A stretch of DNA of 64,000 bases from Rosa chinensis (taxonomy: Eukaryota > Streptophyta > Magnoliopsida > Rosales > Rosaceae): NCBI RefSeq assembly GCF_002994745.2, contig NC_037088.1, forward strand, positions 49,257,897 to 49,321,896, in the 5' to 3' direction. Under the pieces are notes generated by a model. The model searched no databases. It was given only the letters and a program-made list of their open reading frames with translations, and was not told the origin of the DNA. Below, piece after piece: positions 32,080 through 44,399 of the stretch; positions within the stretch are counted from its first letter, which is position 1, and each line of letters starts with the position of its first letter. Made by a program: the position numbers and the translations under genes.

Positions 32080-34891
32080 TGTAACATCCCGTATCTTCAC
32101 TTACCCGTTTACTAGTCATTGGGACGGTAAACGACAACTACTTTCACTTTTACCGTCGTTTCGATACTTTTAGTGGCCCTAAAATATGACTTTTTGTTCG
32201 GGTCAAAATTTGAGAAAATGTTCTTCATGAAAGTTGTAGAGAACGTTAAACCGAGCGCGTGCATATGTGGTTCGTAAAAATCGGAGTTCGCATGCGAAAG
32301 TTATACGCGAAAATGTGAAAGTTACTGTTCATGGTAAAAATTATATATATATGGAAAAATTACCGAGGTAGGTTTCCATTTCTGGAAACTCACCCCAGCT
32401 CTCTCTCTTCCCCGCGCTCTCCCCCTTCCTCTTCGGGCAGCAGCTTCCTCACTGCAATTCGACGCCGTCCGGCCGTCCCCCGGCGTGTTCCAAGCCACCA
32501 CAAACTCGCCTCCTTCCCACCTTCACGCTGGTGCCCTTGATTTGCAACGATTTGGCCGAAAAAGCTCAAATCGACGTGAAGTTCCTTCCGGGTCCAATTT
32601 CGATCCTTCAGGCGATTCCATCGTTTCCGACCACCTCCGACCGCCAAAGGTGGACAGCAGGGACTCCTCGAGCTGGTGAACGTTTTCCCCAACCCCTCTT
32701 GCTGCAATTTCCGGTGTAGAGGTCGAATCGAAGAGGGCATCTGAAAACCATTTCTGGGTTTTCTTCACGGGATTAATCCGGACGTTTAAAGGTAAAATTG
32801 AGAGAAGTTGTAGTTGAGAATGTTGTTGGGTCTGTGGTTTTGCAGCTACTGTTGAATTCTGGTGGCCATCGGAGGTGGTGGCAGCCGGCGCGTGAGCCCC
32901 ACGCGCCGCCACTGTGGGTGGCGCGTGGAGGCGTGTAGGACAGTGTTTTAATTCCGGTTTTTAGCCCATTAAATCCTATAAATTGTGTAGAGCTTGTATG
33001 TGAAGTTTGGTGATTTTTGGAGAAACTTGGAATTAATTATGAATTTCTGAAGTTTAGGGTTTCGATTATCGAATTACGAGAATCAGACGGTCGGATATCT
33101 CACGGTTCTGCCTTGGAACCTTTAAATTAACGAATTGGTATTAGTAGTATAATTTGGGCTAAATCCGAGGAGAATTGGGAGGTGAAATTATGAGGAATTG
33201 GTTTTAGGAATTGTATTAAATTATTGAAGAATTATTCACGGAATATAATTGTGTACAGGACGACGTACCGAGCTATTGCTCGATGACGGAACACGAATGC
33301 GTGATCGTCGGAATAGTACTGTGAGTGGACTTTTGTTTTAAATAGCGATGCATGCATTTATTTTCTTAAATAATGCTCTAGTGATTATTCATATTACTTT
33401 TTGAGGAAATGAATTAATTTTCGGAAATTGATTTCGAATTATACCATGGATTTGCTTTCAATAATGAGCTTCAAAGGTTGGTTTTGTTTTATTATATTAT
33501 TTGATGAATTCCTTATTTCCAAGGTAAATTTCTGGAATTAAGCATATCTCTAATCACCGAGTTAAGCTCCTGGAAGATTTTAAGATGAGTTTCAATGGAG
33601 TTGGATATTCTCAATTGTTTATTGACTTTCAATTTTGGCATCGGGAATGCCTAATTAAGGATTTTGGATTTGGTTGGCTTTTTGGAGATTTTGAGAGATT
33701 TTTGGAAATGGGATTTACCTATACTAATTTCCGGTTTTGGTTACGGATTTGAGAATATCTGGGCGTGTGGGACACGCCGTCGATTTATTTCCATTTCTCA
33801 CTTATCCATTTTGAGATTGAGAGTAATCTTGGCGTGCGGGGTCACGTCGTTGAATACATGGTTTCTATCTCGTGAGAAATGTGGGGAAGCTACATGGATT
33901 TACTGGTTTTCGATGATGTTTCCTCACCATACGCGGGTTATGTTGTTAGGTCTCCTCCTCACTGACTTTGTGTTTGTGAGTGGCAGTTGAGGTAGCTTGT
34001 TCTCCTCCTCACCTACTTTGTGTTGGTGAGTGGCAGTAGAGGTGATTTATTCTCCTCCTCACGTGGGTGGCAGTCGAGGTTATTTGGTCTCCTCCTCGCA
34101 CAATCTATGTGTGAGTGGAAGTTGAGGTTATTAGTTCTCCTCCTCGCACAATCTATGTGTGAGTGGCAGTTGAGGGTAGGTAGAGCCTGGAGGCTCCATT
34201 GCCTGCATGGTGATATCTCTTCCCCATATCCTATCATTTCTCGACTAGCGGGGCCTAGTCTGATTTCCGTGTAACCTGCGGGGCTGGTCTTATCCTGTTG
34301 AGTATCTGAGTTTCGATCTTTCCTCTCGGTCTAGTCGGTTTTTCTTGAGCGGAGCTTCTCATGATTTGTTTTCTAAATCATTACATGCATCGAGGGTTTT
34401 TAAGGAAATAAATGTGGGAAAGTATAAAATCCACTTGGTTTAAAAATTGTTTATTTTTGTCCACTCACGCTAACGTATTTTATGTACTTTCCCCTGGGCC
34501 CTTCGGTTTCAAATGCCCAGTTTGCAGGCGAATTGGTTGAGGTCGGGCGTACACGGAGTTGAGGCATAGTCAACAGCATGGCTTCCGCATCTGTCATTGA
34601 ATTAGGTTTTCCTCTTATACCTTTCTGTTAGAATTGCTCTGATTTCCTATGAGATTTATGCTTTTCGAGTTAAGATGTGTGTTTTGTGAATTGGAGACTG
34701 ATGTTGATTTAGGGAGCAGGGTGGCTCCAGGAGCATAAAGATGAATTGTTTGAGGAGTGTAAATGTTTTCTACAGGTTTGGGTTGCCCATTTTAGGGGAA
34801 GTTCCGCCAAATTTTTGATAGAATTTCTTCTAAGGTGGGCCCCGCAGGGTCACTTTGGATCCCAGGGTGAAATCCGAAGCGGGTCCTGTCA
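32080..34891. mobile_element. 2.8-kb solo LTR nested in copia C
   Basis: The insertion begins TGTAACATCCCG and ends GGGTCCTGTCA (TG...CA) and is flanked by the 5-bp duplication TTCCA at 32075-32079 and 34892-34896. It splits the start of copia C pol, which reads continuously once it is removed. No second LTR or internal coding region is present. LTRs of this length with a TGTAACATCCC start are seen in long-LTR plant Ty3/gypsy lineages (Tekay/Del or Ogre type), which is inference here. Several GC-rich frames at 32390-32912 are not supported as genes. Confidence 0.82.
33951..34175 (+). repeat. Tandem array in the solo LTR, about 50-bp unit, five copies
   Basis: TCTCCTCCTC starts copies at 33951, 34001, 34051, 34088 and 34136. 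Each continues with a GTGAGTGGCAGTTGAGG-like end. The fourth interval is shortened to 37 bp. Confidence 0.92.
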
Positions 34892-35340
34892 TTCCATGTC
34901 CTTGAATTAATACTGATGGCCCAGCCATCGTAGTCACAAAAGTCATATGCTCAGAATCAAAATAGAGTCATAAAGAACTCGAAATTTTATTCATAAGCCA
35001 ACGGAGTTACATCATTGTCTCTTTGACTTAACAAAATCTAATCTAAAATGATAGCTAATGCAAAACAATGGTAGTCGTCTAACTTCTTTCAGTAATTCCA
35101 AAATAAATGTGACTAGGTGAGTAGAGAGATGTCGGTGGAGCAAGGCTCGCTTAAGTACCACTTATCTCATAACCTGCCTAGACATCACAGTTACTTTGAG
35201 TGAGCCTAGTTTGAAGAAAAACTAAACCATTGGCATCTACTACAAAAGTACATGACAATTGCCTATTACATCTCTTGGAAAAATAAAGACTTAAATAGAA
35301 TTGGCGTTCTATTGATCCCAGCCAGATTTGTAGTCTTCAA
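34892..35340 (-). other. Start of copia C pol and conserved gag-pol spacer
   Basis: 34892-34945 continues the protease/pre-integrase start (CATGTCCTTGAATTAATACTG). The remainder is the conserved non-coding spacer seen in A and D. Confidence 0.65.
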
Positions 35341-35344
35341 CCCT

Positions 35345-36415
35345 TCACTCTAGATCATCTTCTTGATCTTTTTGTTCCATACAGTGAGCTTCTCTTGCTT
35401 CACAATATGCTTTGTAAGCGGTGACAATTTCTTCACGAGCTTTACAAATGTGTGCCCAATGATCAGACACTCCACATCGAGAACATACATCTCTTTGCTC
35501 AAACTCCATTGATTGAGGCGCTTTGAAAACGTCATTTAGATGGCTCTTAGTGTTGGTGACGCCACCAACATGGCCAGAGGCATTGCCTCCCTCTCTCTTT
35601 CCACGTTTACCTCTTCGGTTCCGTGTTCGCATATTTTGGCGATTACCTTCCCAAGTAGAGCGATTATATGGACCAGAACGTCCAAATGTATTCCTGAGAT
35701 TAGGGTTTTGCTCTTGGCGCCCTCTCTTTGGGGCGCGTGGATTCCGGAATATGCTCTGTTCCCATGGATCTTGAATTATAGTTCTTCACAAGGATGTTGT
35801 CATGCTTTTCAGCGACATTCATAGCTCCAATGAGCTCATGAAACCTTGTGATTCGTCTTGCAGTAACATCAATTCGATAGTTCTTAGCAACCATCAATGC
35901 AGAGACGGGGAAAGTAGTGAGAGTCTTCTCAATCAACATCGCATTTGTGATATCTTTACCACATAATTATATTAAGGATTTAATGCAAAGTGTTTCCGAG
36001 TTGTAGTCAAGAACTGACTTGAAATCACAGAAGTGGAGGCTATGCCATCTCACTTCTAGGTCAGGAAGCAGGGAGTCACAGACGTTGCCAGATCTATCTT
36101 CGAGTGAGACCCACAGCCTTCTGGGGTCTTCTTCATTCATACACTCGTACTAAAGCGAATCATCCATATGACGAGTCATTAGGATGATGGCTTTTACCTT
36201 ATTTGCCTCTAAGGCTGCTCTATTTGCTTCCAAAGCTTGAGCTTGCTCAACAGTTAGCACGTCCTAGTTAGGCTCGAGAATCGTATCCAAGATTCCATCG
36301 GCCTTGAGATGCTGGCGGATATCACGAACCCACCTGTGATATTCAGAGCCAGTTGTTCCCAATGGAGCAAAGTCCAATTTGTTCAGGTTACTCACCCTGA
36401 AAGAGAATAAGAAAT
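35345..36415 (-). pseudogene. Copia C gag pseudogene
   Basis: Gag forms the particle and binds element RNA. Minus-strand pieces match the D gag in order: start VSNLNKLDFAPLGTTGSEYH near 36395 (the expected Met codon reads GTG), the UBN2-type capsid domain (broken near 36265, 36150 and 35970), then MLIEKTLTTFPVSALMVAKN (from 35939) and KNYNSRSMGTEHIPES. A C-terminal zinc knuckle CSRCGVSDHWAHIC (about 35440-35485) is followed by an acidic end (DQEDDLE). At least three frame breaks separate it from a working protein. Confidence 0.85.
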
Positions 36416-36419
36416 TAGG

Positions 36420-37439
36420 GTTAGTTTCGGAGCCAAAAAGGCTACCACAAGAACAAATAAAATTTATGAGCGTAGTCGCTTCCAAGAAATTCGATTCCAA
36501 GAGGGGTTGGATTAGATCGAAACAATGATGTTTGCGGTTGATCGTTTTATCTCAACAAACTCTAAGTTTGGAGAACTCTACAAGCTCCAAGCTTGGAGTG
36601 AGCACAAACCCACATAGTTCGGCTTAATTTGGTCTCCCCTATGATAAACAAAGGGGGTAGAAGAAGGGAGGTTGCAAGTCCCCGAAAAAGAAGAGAAATT
36701 AAATTTTAAAACGGGAACGTTTAGTAAAAAATACCTCGAAATAGGTCGCCGGAAAATTTGACCTGAAAAAGTAGCTGGAATGTGGCCGGAAAAGTCGCTG
36801 GAAGTGGCCGAAAAAAGTCGTTGACCGGTTGTTGACCAGAGGGCTGACGTGGCACTAATGCTGACGTGACAGTGGGTCATTCTGCTGACGAGGCAGTGGT
36901 TCCTGCTGCTGACGTTGCAGTGGGTCCCTGTGCTGACGTGGCTGTGGCTCCTACTGTTGATGTTGCAGTGGGCCTGCATCAGTGGGCCTTTGCCTTGGGC
37001 TTCTTTTCCTTTCCCCTTTTTTTTTTCTTTCTTTTCTTCTCTTCTTCTTTTCTGTCGTTTCAAGTCACAGATGTTCAGGTGGCCGGTTCAAGTATTTTTA
37101 GGCAGGTTTTTGAACTTTTTCTTCCGGTTCCTGAAACTTCAGATCAGTGGACTTCTGCTATCAAAATTTGGTGGAAATTGGAGGTCCGGAAGATGGTGAA
37201 CCGATGGAATTAATATTTTCTGCAAGATGTATGGAGCTTTCGGTGGCCGGTTCGGTAGGTTTCCAGCCGGTTCTTGGGGTGCCACCGCTGGTTCTGGATT
37301 CCTGGAATTGAGTTCTTCAATGTGTGAGGTGGAGGCAGAAAAGGCTTCAAGTTTTTGTATTCGGATTCAAGGTTTTTAGCTTCTTGAATCAGGGTTTGGC
37401 TATTTGTTTCAGGGTTAGGGCTTCGTGCTGATAACGTGT
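36420..37439 (-). other. Copia C leader (5' untranslated region) with tandem repeats
   Basis: The region between the primer site and gag. At about 36835-36975 it has about six imperfect copies of a roughly 27-bp unit, GCTGACGTGGCAGTGG(G/T), and a pyrimidine-rich stretch at 37010-37060. The flanks (around 36600-36660 and 37380-37439) match A and D, but the middle does not. Confidence 0.75.
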
Positions 37440-37654
37440 TGTAGAGAAACTGAAATTGAAAGGAAATCGCTGTGTATTCTCATTGATAATAAGGGCCTCT
37501 TTATATAGAGGATTACAATGTATAGAATCTCAATCATACAAGGAAAATAATCGTACATTGAATAAGAATCTAGATTCTTCTAAGTTAACCCTATTACCAC
37601 TAGGTCAAGTAACCTAGAATTTGGGCAAAACACAAATTAGGGTTTACTTGAACA
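37440..37654 (-). repeat. 5' LTR of copia C
   Basis: Partner of 28289-28503. It contains CTTTATATAGAGG (the element's TATA-box region in minus sense, about 37498-37510). Its outer end is followed directly by TATATATATATAT. Confidence 0.92.
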
Positions 37655-40600
37655 TATATATATATATGAAAAAAAATTTGAATGCAAACTTACTCTGGGC
37701 TCCCAGAGATTCATCTCTAGCTCACAAGCTCCACCGCCATCTCTAACTAGCTTTACCGCCAGCGAGCTCCACTGCCAAGCTCACAGCAGCAACCTCCGCC
37801 TAACAAGGCACCACCAACCCGCCAACACCATTCACCGCATCATCGATCAATCATAGCGGCTGTCACAAGGCCTTGACGGAGTATCATATCAGATGCCCAA
37901 TCTCCTCGGCTTATTGCTCTGCCACATTAACATCGATCAAACCCTCCACTAAGCACAAGGCCTCCGCCGACCTCCAAGTTCCCTAAACGTAGAGCTCTGA
38001 GCCTCCGCTGAACTCCGCTCCTCCGCCAAGCTCAAGGTCGCTGCTGTCTTTGCTGAACTCTGGGTCTCCGTCGAACTCTGAATCTATGCTGCTCCCCCAC
38101 ACTCCACCAGGCATCCCCGCTGTCAGCCTTTGAGAATGGCTCCGCCTGGTGCCATCAGCCAAAGCACCACTGCTATCCAAAGTTTCTCCACTGACCATCA
38201 AAACTGACGACCACAACTTCTGCCGACCAAGGCTTCCACCACCGCTGGCCAAAGCTCCAATGTCGCTACCCAACCTCAGTTAGCCACCATAGCCAGGATG
38301 CTCCGCCAAACACACACCCACTGAGCAGCCTCCGCTAACCACCCCTGCTAAAGAATCTCCGCTGCACTACCTAAAAAAAAAGGGGGGAATGCTTATGCTC
38401 TGGACACCCAATACTGCTACTGTGGACACCCTCAATATACACCAGGTCGCATAAGGGGCAATGCTTCTTTAGGCTTCAGCAGCAGTCGACAGATAAGTTC
38501 TCTACTTGCTTATTGCAGTTCTATATATGAATTCACTCTCTCCGAATATGATGTGTTTATTCCATTAAATATAGTTGTTGCATGCACATGCTTTAATGCT
38601 CTAATGGCTGCATGAGACACTTTACCAATAGCAGTAATACACACACTTACTCTACATTCATGGCCTAATGACATGTGTCCACCATATTAATTCTATGAAA
38701 TATGCAAAAACCTTAAGCTGGACACCTCACTTGCATCATGCTCACGTCTTAGCCCATCTCTGACATGTGTATAACCTGATCACTGAGCTCTATTATTATG
38801 CAAGTACAATTATTGTTTCATGCTTCCAAAGCAATGGAACTCGCAGGCTCCATACCAAAATACACTAATATTATCCAAAGCATGTATTACCTCATGCATT
38901 ATTTGCTGGTTTACTAGTATGATACCATGTATCAGTAACATGGTACACTTGCATGTGTACATTTAATTGATGCCTAGTTTTTGTTGGTTTTCCTCATAAT
39001 CAAAATTGACATTTACTTACAACCGGCCTTGATTTTCCGCCAAATCTTATAGTCTGTTTTACAAACAACTTAGGCCACCTATTTGGATCATAGCTCGAAA
39101 GCATTGTCATAGTTAATAATGTTAGTGGCTACTAGGCCAACCAAGATATATTAATTTACCATTGATATAAATTGCATTGCACCCATCAAATGTACTGCCA
39201 TTGGTCTCCGACCAATGCACTTAACGCTTCTCTTCCAAAAATTATATGCTAATAGCTTATCTTGTTAAGGAGACATATAGAACATTCTTCGATCAATGAA
39301 GCATTGGCCATCTATTACGGTACACTCGCTAAAAGCAATGGAGCGTCAGTTTGGACAACTCCAACATGATTTGGGTACTTACATTAATTCCAACTCCAAC
39401 TCGCTCCAAATCGGCATAAGATAAATAACTATATCTTCCTTTACGCTCTTTCAATTTGAGTTAGTGCCATACCAATGCCATGCTTTTACTACTTCTAAGC
39501 ATGCATGCCTACAATATATCACACTTGATATGCATCTACATGCCTATATGATCCTTAAGCATGTTTACAACAATGCAAAAATATTATTAGCATCCACATT
39601 ACAAGTACATGCTACACATGTCGTGTTTCTATTTAATTATAATTTAATTAAATAAACATGCGACCATCAAACAAACTATGCCATGTCTAGACGCTTGTGA
39701 CACCTATGACTTAATTAAACATGCTCGGATAAACACTTGTAACGGTTACGACGCGCTTGTGTATCGAGCATGGTCACGACTTGCTTGGGCCACGCCCTGT
39801 ATACTCGCACAGAGCCTATCTGCTCAACTACACCCAACTTGCTTTAACACAACCTAACTCGCTCAAACACATCCAACATGCTTTAGTTATGCTCTACGTT
39901 CACAATGCTTCATAACTTTCATTGAGAGCTACTCCTAAAATTTTATATGGACACTCATTACACTTGCCACTCTCTATTGTGCATGTTACATGGTCATAAG
40001 ATCTACATAAAATTACTTGCTATATTTATTTGCTTTTCATACAATTAAGCAAAATTTACATATACGCTATATGTAAAAATATTGTATGTCTAGCCTCCGG
40101 GCAACATATTTTGTCAAAGAGACCCAAACGGGTCTAGACTCCAGGAGTCTATGGTCTACTACCAACCGCCAAGCAGTAAGGCCACTCCTCATAATGACAC
40201 TGACTGCTACACGGTATTGCAGTCAAGCTTTTCTCCTCTGGGAAAGAGTAAAGGGATTGGTTAACGTAGCCCACGGCAGCCATTGATCCGGCAGTTAATC
40301 CCCGACGCTTGGGTATCAAGGTATCAAAGATTAGGTTCGCTACCTAACACCCATTGCTTAAACGCAGCTCCCCTCATCAACCAATTTTCCGACCATACGA
40401 AGGTCTATAGCCAAAAGTTGGGGACTCCTCATAGGGCCTAGCAGTGGGCCCACCCGAAAGGGCATAAGCGCTCGCTCCGACCAATTCTAGATGGACGACA
40501 CACTTGCACTAATTATGCTCGTTATACGGCACAAAGCTACGCTTTGGTATCAACCCCGCAAGAAAACCCTCCTTCACTAGGGACTTCGGGACTTGTACAT

Positions 40601-41708
40601 ACAGCCTAGTATAATTAGCAAATTGTTACGCTTATGCTTCATGGCATCACCTTTGAGCTACCTGTTCATGCCTCATGGCAACCACGAGCTTCGCGCTCAC
40701 GCCTTCACGACACCCCCGAGCTTTCCGTTCACGCCTTGGCGGCACCCCCGAGCTTCCTGCTCACGCCTTCGCGCCACCCCCAAGCTTCCTCTCACGCCTT
40801 CCTGACACCCCTTAGCTTCCCGCACACGAGCTTTCGCTCACGCCTTCGAGGCACCCCCGAGATTTCTGCTCACTCGTTCACGGCACCCCTGAGCTTTCCG
40901 CTCATGCCTTCACAGTAGCCTTGAGCTTTCCGCTCACGAACTTCCACTCACGCCTTCACGGCACCTTGAGCTTTCCACTCAAGCATTCACGGCACCCTCG
41001 AGCTTTCTGCTCACGTCTTCGCGGCACCCTCGAGCTTTCCACTCACGCCCTCCTGGCACCCCCAAGCTTTCATGCTCTTGCCTTCCGGCATTCCCAAGTT
41101 TTATACTCACATCCCCTCGACATAATACACATTAATGGAACATTGAATTCTTCTACCATTTGTCATTTGCAACAAATCGAATTCTTTTAGCGTTCCATTA
41201 ATACGAGCGAAAACAAAAAAAACACAAGCGTTCGTGTATTCATAGTTCATGAAATTACAAACACTTGCCTTCATCATGGCACTCATGCAACTTACATCTC
41301 ACGAGCGTAACCCCGTCAAACTCAACCTCGTTCATTTCCTTGCGCGCGTCACACATTTTTCATATGCAATCCATATGCTCACACGACCATATGCGATCTC
41401 GAGTCTATACGTCATATCCGATCGTACTCGACGACATTCATATGTATACATCAACATGTATCACGCACCTCGCACATTCGTATATGCCAACGCATATCAA
41501 TGCAAATCACATTTGTTGCCCAATACATTAAGTATTCTACAAGTGCGTGCTTTTGTCTTTGTTGTGCAAGTTAACGAGTCCCTTCTTGCTTACGGAGTTC
41601 GGGGACTTGTAGGGGCTGAGAGCCACCCGGACTTTACTTATGCTTGATGACTTCATGTTTATAACTCCTCAACCAAGAAACTCCTCTTACTTGGGGACTT
41701 TGGGGACT
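37655..41708 (+). other. Main interior of element B, no coding region recognised
   Basis: About 4 kb with no gag or pol motif on either strand. 37720-38360 is C-rich with many CTCCGCC-type words. 38400-40080 is AT-rich with short random frames. 40080-40560 is GC-richer. 40660-41110 is a tandem array. It ends in a purine tract before the LTR. The open frames present (for example 41249-41647) match nothing I know. Confidence 0.65.
40660..41110 (+). repeat. Tandem array in element B, about 36-bp unit, some 12 copies
   Basis: Imperfect units of the form CACGCCTTCGCGGCACCCC followed by CGAGCTTTCCGCT. The open frames through it are repeat-derived. Confidence 0.9.
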
Positions 41709-42134
41709 TGTAGATACCTCTACTAGCAAAGTTATTTTCTATATCACCAAGCATAAGTAATACCTTTTTAGGAGGGCCCACAAGCCACGGTAGGGCCCAA
41801 CCGCGACATGCATCACGTAGCCGGATGTCCAAGCTACGCCATGATAGTCGGAAGCGGCCAATACCCTTGCCAAGTTACCTTCACAAGCATGTTTTCTAAA
41901 GACTAGAATAGTAGGTCTAGCATCCCATATGGAAGAAAATGTAAAGTGGAGGGGTTCCCTTACCTATAAAAGGGACCCCTCCTCACACTTAGAATCCATC
42001 CCATTACATCTTTTGTAATCCCTTTGAGCCGCAAGGCCCAATACACTAGTTAAAGCTTTTAAGTGGACGTAGTCTCCCGCTAAAGCGGGAGACAAACCAC
42101 TATACTTCTCTTGTGTGTGTGTGTGTGTGTGTGT

Positions 42135-42170
<36 letters not shown>

Positions 42171-42212
42171 TTATTTATCGTTAATTAGGCCCCTCGGTCA
42201 CAAACATTAACA
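41709..42212 (+). repeat. 3' LTR of element B
   Basis: 504 bp, matching 24879-25393. The TG/CT microsatellite (42112-42168) has a different length from that in the left LTR. Substitutions are scattered, including TAGGGCCCAACC versus TGGGGCCCAACC. Confidence 0.93.
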
Positions 42213-42339
42213 CTTACATGAGTACGCCAACTTTGAAAAAGACTAATACCATTGGCATCTACTACAAAAAATAATATGGCAATTGCCTACATCTCTTGGA
42301 AAATAAAAAGACTTGATCAAAATCGCCAGTTTTTGGGTC

Positions 42340-43415
42340 TTGATCCTTGTAGTCTTCCACCCTTAGATCAAGATCGCCATCTTGATCTTCTTGTTCCATG
42401 TAATTTGCCTCCCTTGCTTCACTATACGACTTGTATGCATTTGCAACGTTCTGGGATGCTTTACACTCTTTTGCCCAATGTCCAGTAGATCCTCATTGAA
42501 GATAAATATCATTATGGTCAGGCTCCCTTGATCGAGACAGCACATTTGGGGCCCGATTTGAACGACCATTGCTCTTAGTGGCGTCACCACCATGGTCGGA
42601 GGCTCCGCCTTTCTCTCTCTCTCTCTCTTCACACGTTGGCCTCCACGGTTCCGTATACGCCTCTCTTAGCGGTTTCCTTCCTCTTTAGGGTAAGAATATG
42701 GACTAGAACGTCCAGAATTGTCCCTACTCTTAGGGTTTCGCTCCTTGCGTCCTCCCTTGGGGGCGCGACTATAGTTAGACTCCAAAATAGACTTGGTTCC
42801 CACGGGTCTAGCATTATCGTTCTTTACAAGGATATTGTCGTGCTTCTCAGCTACGTTCATGAAGCCAATGAGCTCATGAAACCTTGTGATACGTCCTGCA
42901 TTCACATCAATCTGATAATTCTTTGAAATAATCAGGGTAGAGACGGGGAAGGTAGAGAGAGTCCTCTCGATCAACATCGTATCAGTTATGGTTTTGCCAT
43001 AAAAACTCCATCAAAGACTTGATATGAAGAGCTTCTGAGTTATAATCAAGCACATACTTGAAATCACAAAAGCGGAGGCTATGCCATCTCACTTCTAAAT
43101 CAGGAAGCAGGGAGTCACGAACGTTGCCAAATCGCTGCTCAAGTTCTACCCATAGCTTTCTTGGGTCTTCCTCATTGAGGTATTCACTTTGGAGTGCGTC
43201 ATTCATGTGCCTTGTCATGAGAATTATGGCTTTAGCTTGATTTGCTTCAAAAGTAGTAGCTTGATCAATAGAGAGCACGTTCTGAATAGGCTCTTGGATA
43301 GTTTCCAGAAGTCCATCAGCCTTAAGATGTTGGCGCACATCTCGGACCCATCATGGTATCCTGCGCCAGTTATCTCCAGTGGAACAAAGTTCAACTTGTT
43401 CAAGTTACTCATCCT
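42340..43415 (-). pseudogene. Copia A gag pseudogene
   Basis: Minus-strand order: MSNLNKLNFVPLEITGAGYH (from about 43413), a shift, RQHLKADGLLETIQEP, then a long capsid stretch to 42982 with HMNDALQSEYLNEEDPRKLW and NVRDSLLPDLEVRWHSLRFC. After a shift at about 42980 it reads MLIERTLSTFPVSTLIISKN through a basic RNA-binding tail. The zinc-knuckle area (about 42475-42530) is damaged: the first Cys pair is not in frame. At least four breaks. It is homologous to the D gag along its length. Confidence 0.85.
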
Positions 43416-43619
43416 GAAAAACAACACAAGATTAGGGTTAGTTTTGAGCTGAAAGAGGCTACCACAAAAAACTATTAAATTTCTGAGCGTAGTCGTTTCT
43501 AAGAAATTAGGGATTTCCTGAGCGTAGTCGCTTCTAAGAAAATCTGATTCCAAGAGGGGTTTTGGATTAGATCGAAACAATGATGCATGTGGTCGATCGT
43601 TTTCTTCTCACCAAACTCT

Positions 43620-44399
43620 AAGTTTGGAGGACTCTACAAGCTCCAAGCTTGGAGTGAGCACGAACCCCCACAGTTCGGCTTTTGGTCTCCCCTATGAAGA
43701 AGAAAGGGGGGGGGGGGGTAGAAGAAGGGAGGTTGCAAGTCCCCGAGAAAAGAAGAAAAAGAATGAAAAACTTCAAAAACGGGAACTTTTAGAAAAATTT
43801 ACCTTGAAAAGTTGCTGGAAATCTTGACCGGAAAAGTTGACAGAGGTGGCAGGAAAAAGGTTGCCGGAAAAGTGGCCAGAAACTAGTAGAAGGCGGTGGT
43901 GGCCGGAGCTAGGCTGGGTTGCTGTAGGGACTGTGCAAGGGCGTGCGGAGGTTTTGCGAGGCTGGCAGGCAGGTGCTCGGCAGGTGTTGCGCAGGGGTCG
44001 ACAGATGCTCGAGAGGGGTTAGACAGCTGTCGACAGGTCTCGGCAGGGCTATGCAGGGGTCTCGGTAGGTGCGTGCATGGTTGTCGACAGGTTTCGGAAG
44101 GGGCTTGTGCAGGGCTGTCGGTAGATCTAGACAGATGCAAGCACATGGGTGCGCAGGGCTCGGCAGTTCTCTGCAGCAACTCAGCAGATGCGCGGAGGGT
44201 AGGCTCAAGGCAGGCACAGGGCAGGGGCCGGTCCGATTTTTCTGAAGGCCTGTTTAGGGGTTTTCAGGTCGGTTTCGGTGGTTCTGCCGCCGGTTCTGGG
44301 CTCCTTGGGGTTAGGGCTTTGATATGTGGGGCGGTGGTTGCAGGATTTTGAAGGTTACGAAATTAGGGTTTTCAGGGTTAGGGCTTCGTGCTAATAACG
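43620..44399 (-). other. Copia A leader with GC-rich irregular repeats
   Basis: Between gag and the primer site. 43900-44220 holds irregular copies of short units such as TCGACAGGTCTCGGCAGGGC, unrelated to the leader repeats of C or D. A G10 run lies at 43706-43717. The flanking CTCCAAGCTTGGAGTGAGCA (43640-43660) is shared with C and D. Long open frames here (for example 43896-44351) follow the repeats and are not genes. Confidence 0.75.

Larger units (their letters stand above)
28289..37654 (-). mobile_element. Ty1/copia element C (antisense), nested in element B
   Basis: Same family as A and D. On the minus strand: 5' LTR 37440-37654, primer site (ACACGTTATCAGCACGAAG, about 37421-37439), leader, gag 36410-35345, spacer, pol 34950 to about 28690 interrupted by a solo LTR (32080-34891), polypurine tract and 3' LTR 28289-28503. 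(TA)n runs lie directly outside both LTRs, so the duplication cannot be read cleanly. The LTRs start TGTTCAAG and end TCTCTACA on the minus strand. Confidence 0.9.
24879..42212 (+). mobile_element. LTR element B without visible coding capacity (LARD-like), inserted in copia A
   Basis: LTRs at 24879-25393 and 41709-42212 begin TGTAGATACC and end ATTAACA, with a perfect 5-bp duplication CTTAC outside (24874-24878, 42213-42217). A primer-binding-like site TTGGCACCGTCTGTGGG follows the left LTR, and a purine tract TTGGGGACTTTGGGGACT precedes the right LTR. Subtracting the Pack-MULE (25654-28199) and copia C (28289-37654) leaves about 4.4 kb of interior. I can find no gag, protease, RT or integrase in it. 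The primer-site style is that of plant Ty3/gypsy elements. I infer a large non-autonomous element mobilised by a relative's proteins. Confidence 0.85.

Noticed and set aside
32390..32912. GC-rich open frames that look like a plant first exon
   Set aside because: They lie inside a solo LTR with clear ends and target duplication. Frames on opposite strands overlap, and no domain is visible.
41249..41647. 132-codon open frame near the 3' LTR of element B
   Set aside because: No recognisable motif, ordinary length by chance in this composition, and located in the non-coding interior of element B.
43883..44351. Long Cys/Gly-rich open frames on both strands
   Set aside because: They follow irregular GC-rich repeats in the copia A leader, which precedes gag and is non-coding in C and D.
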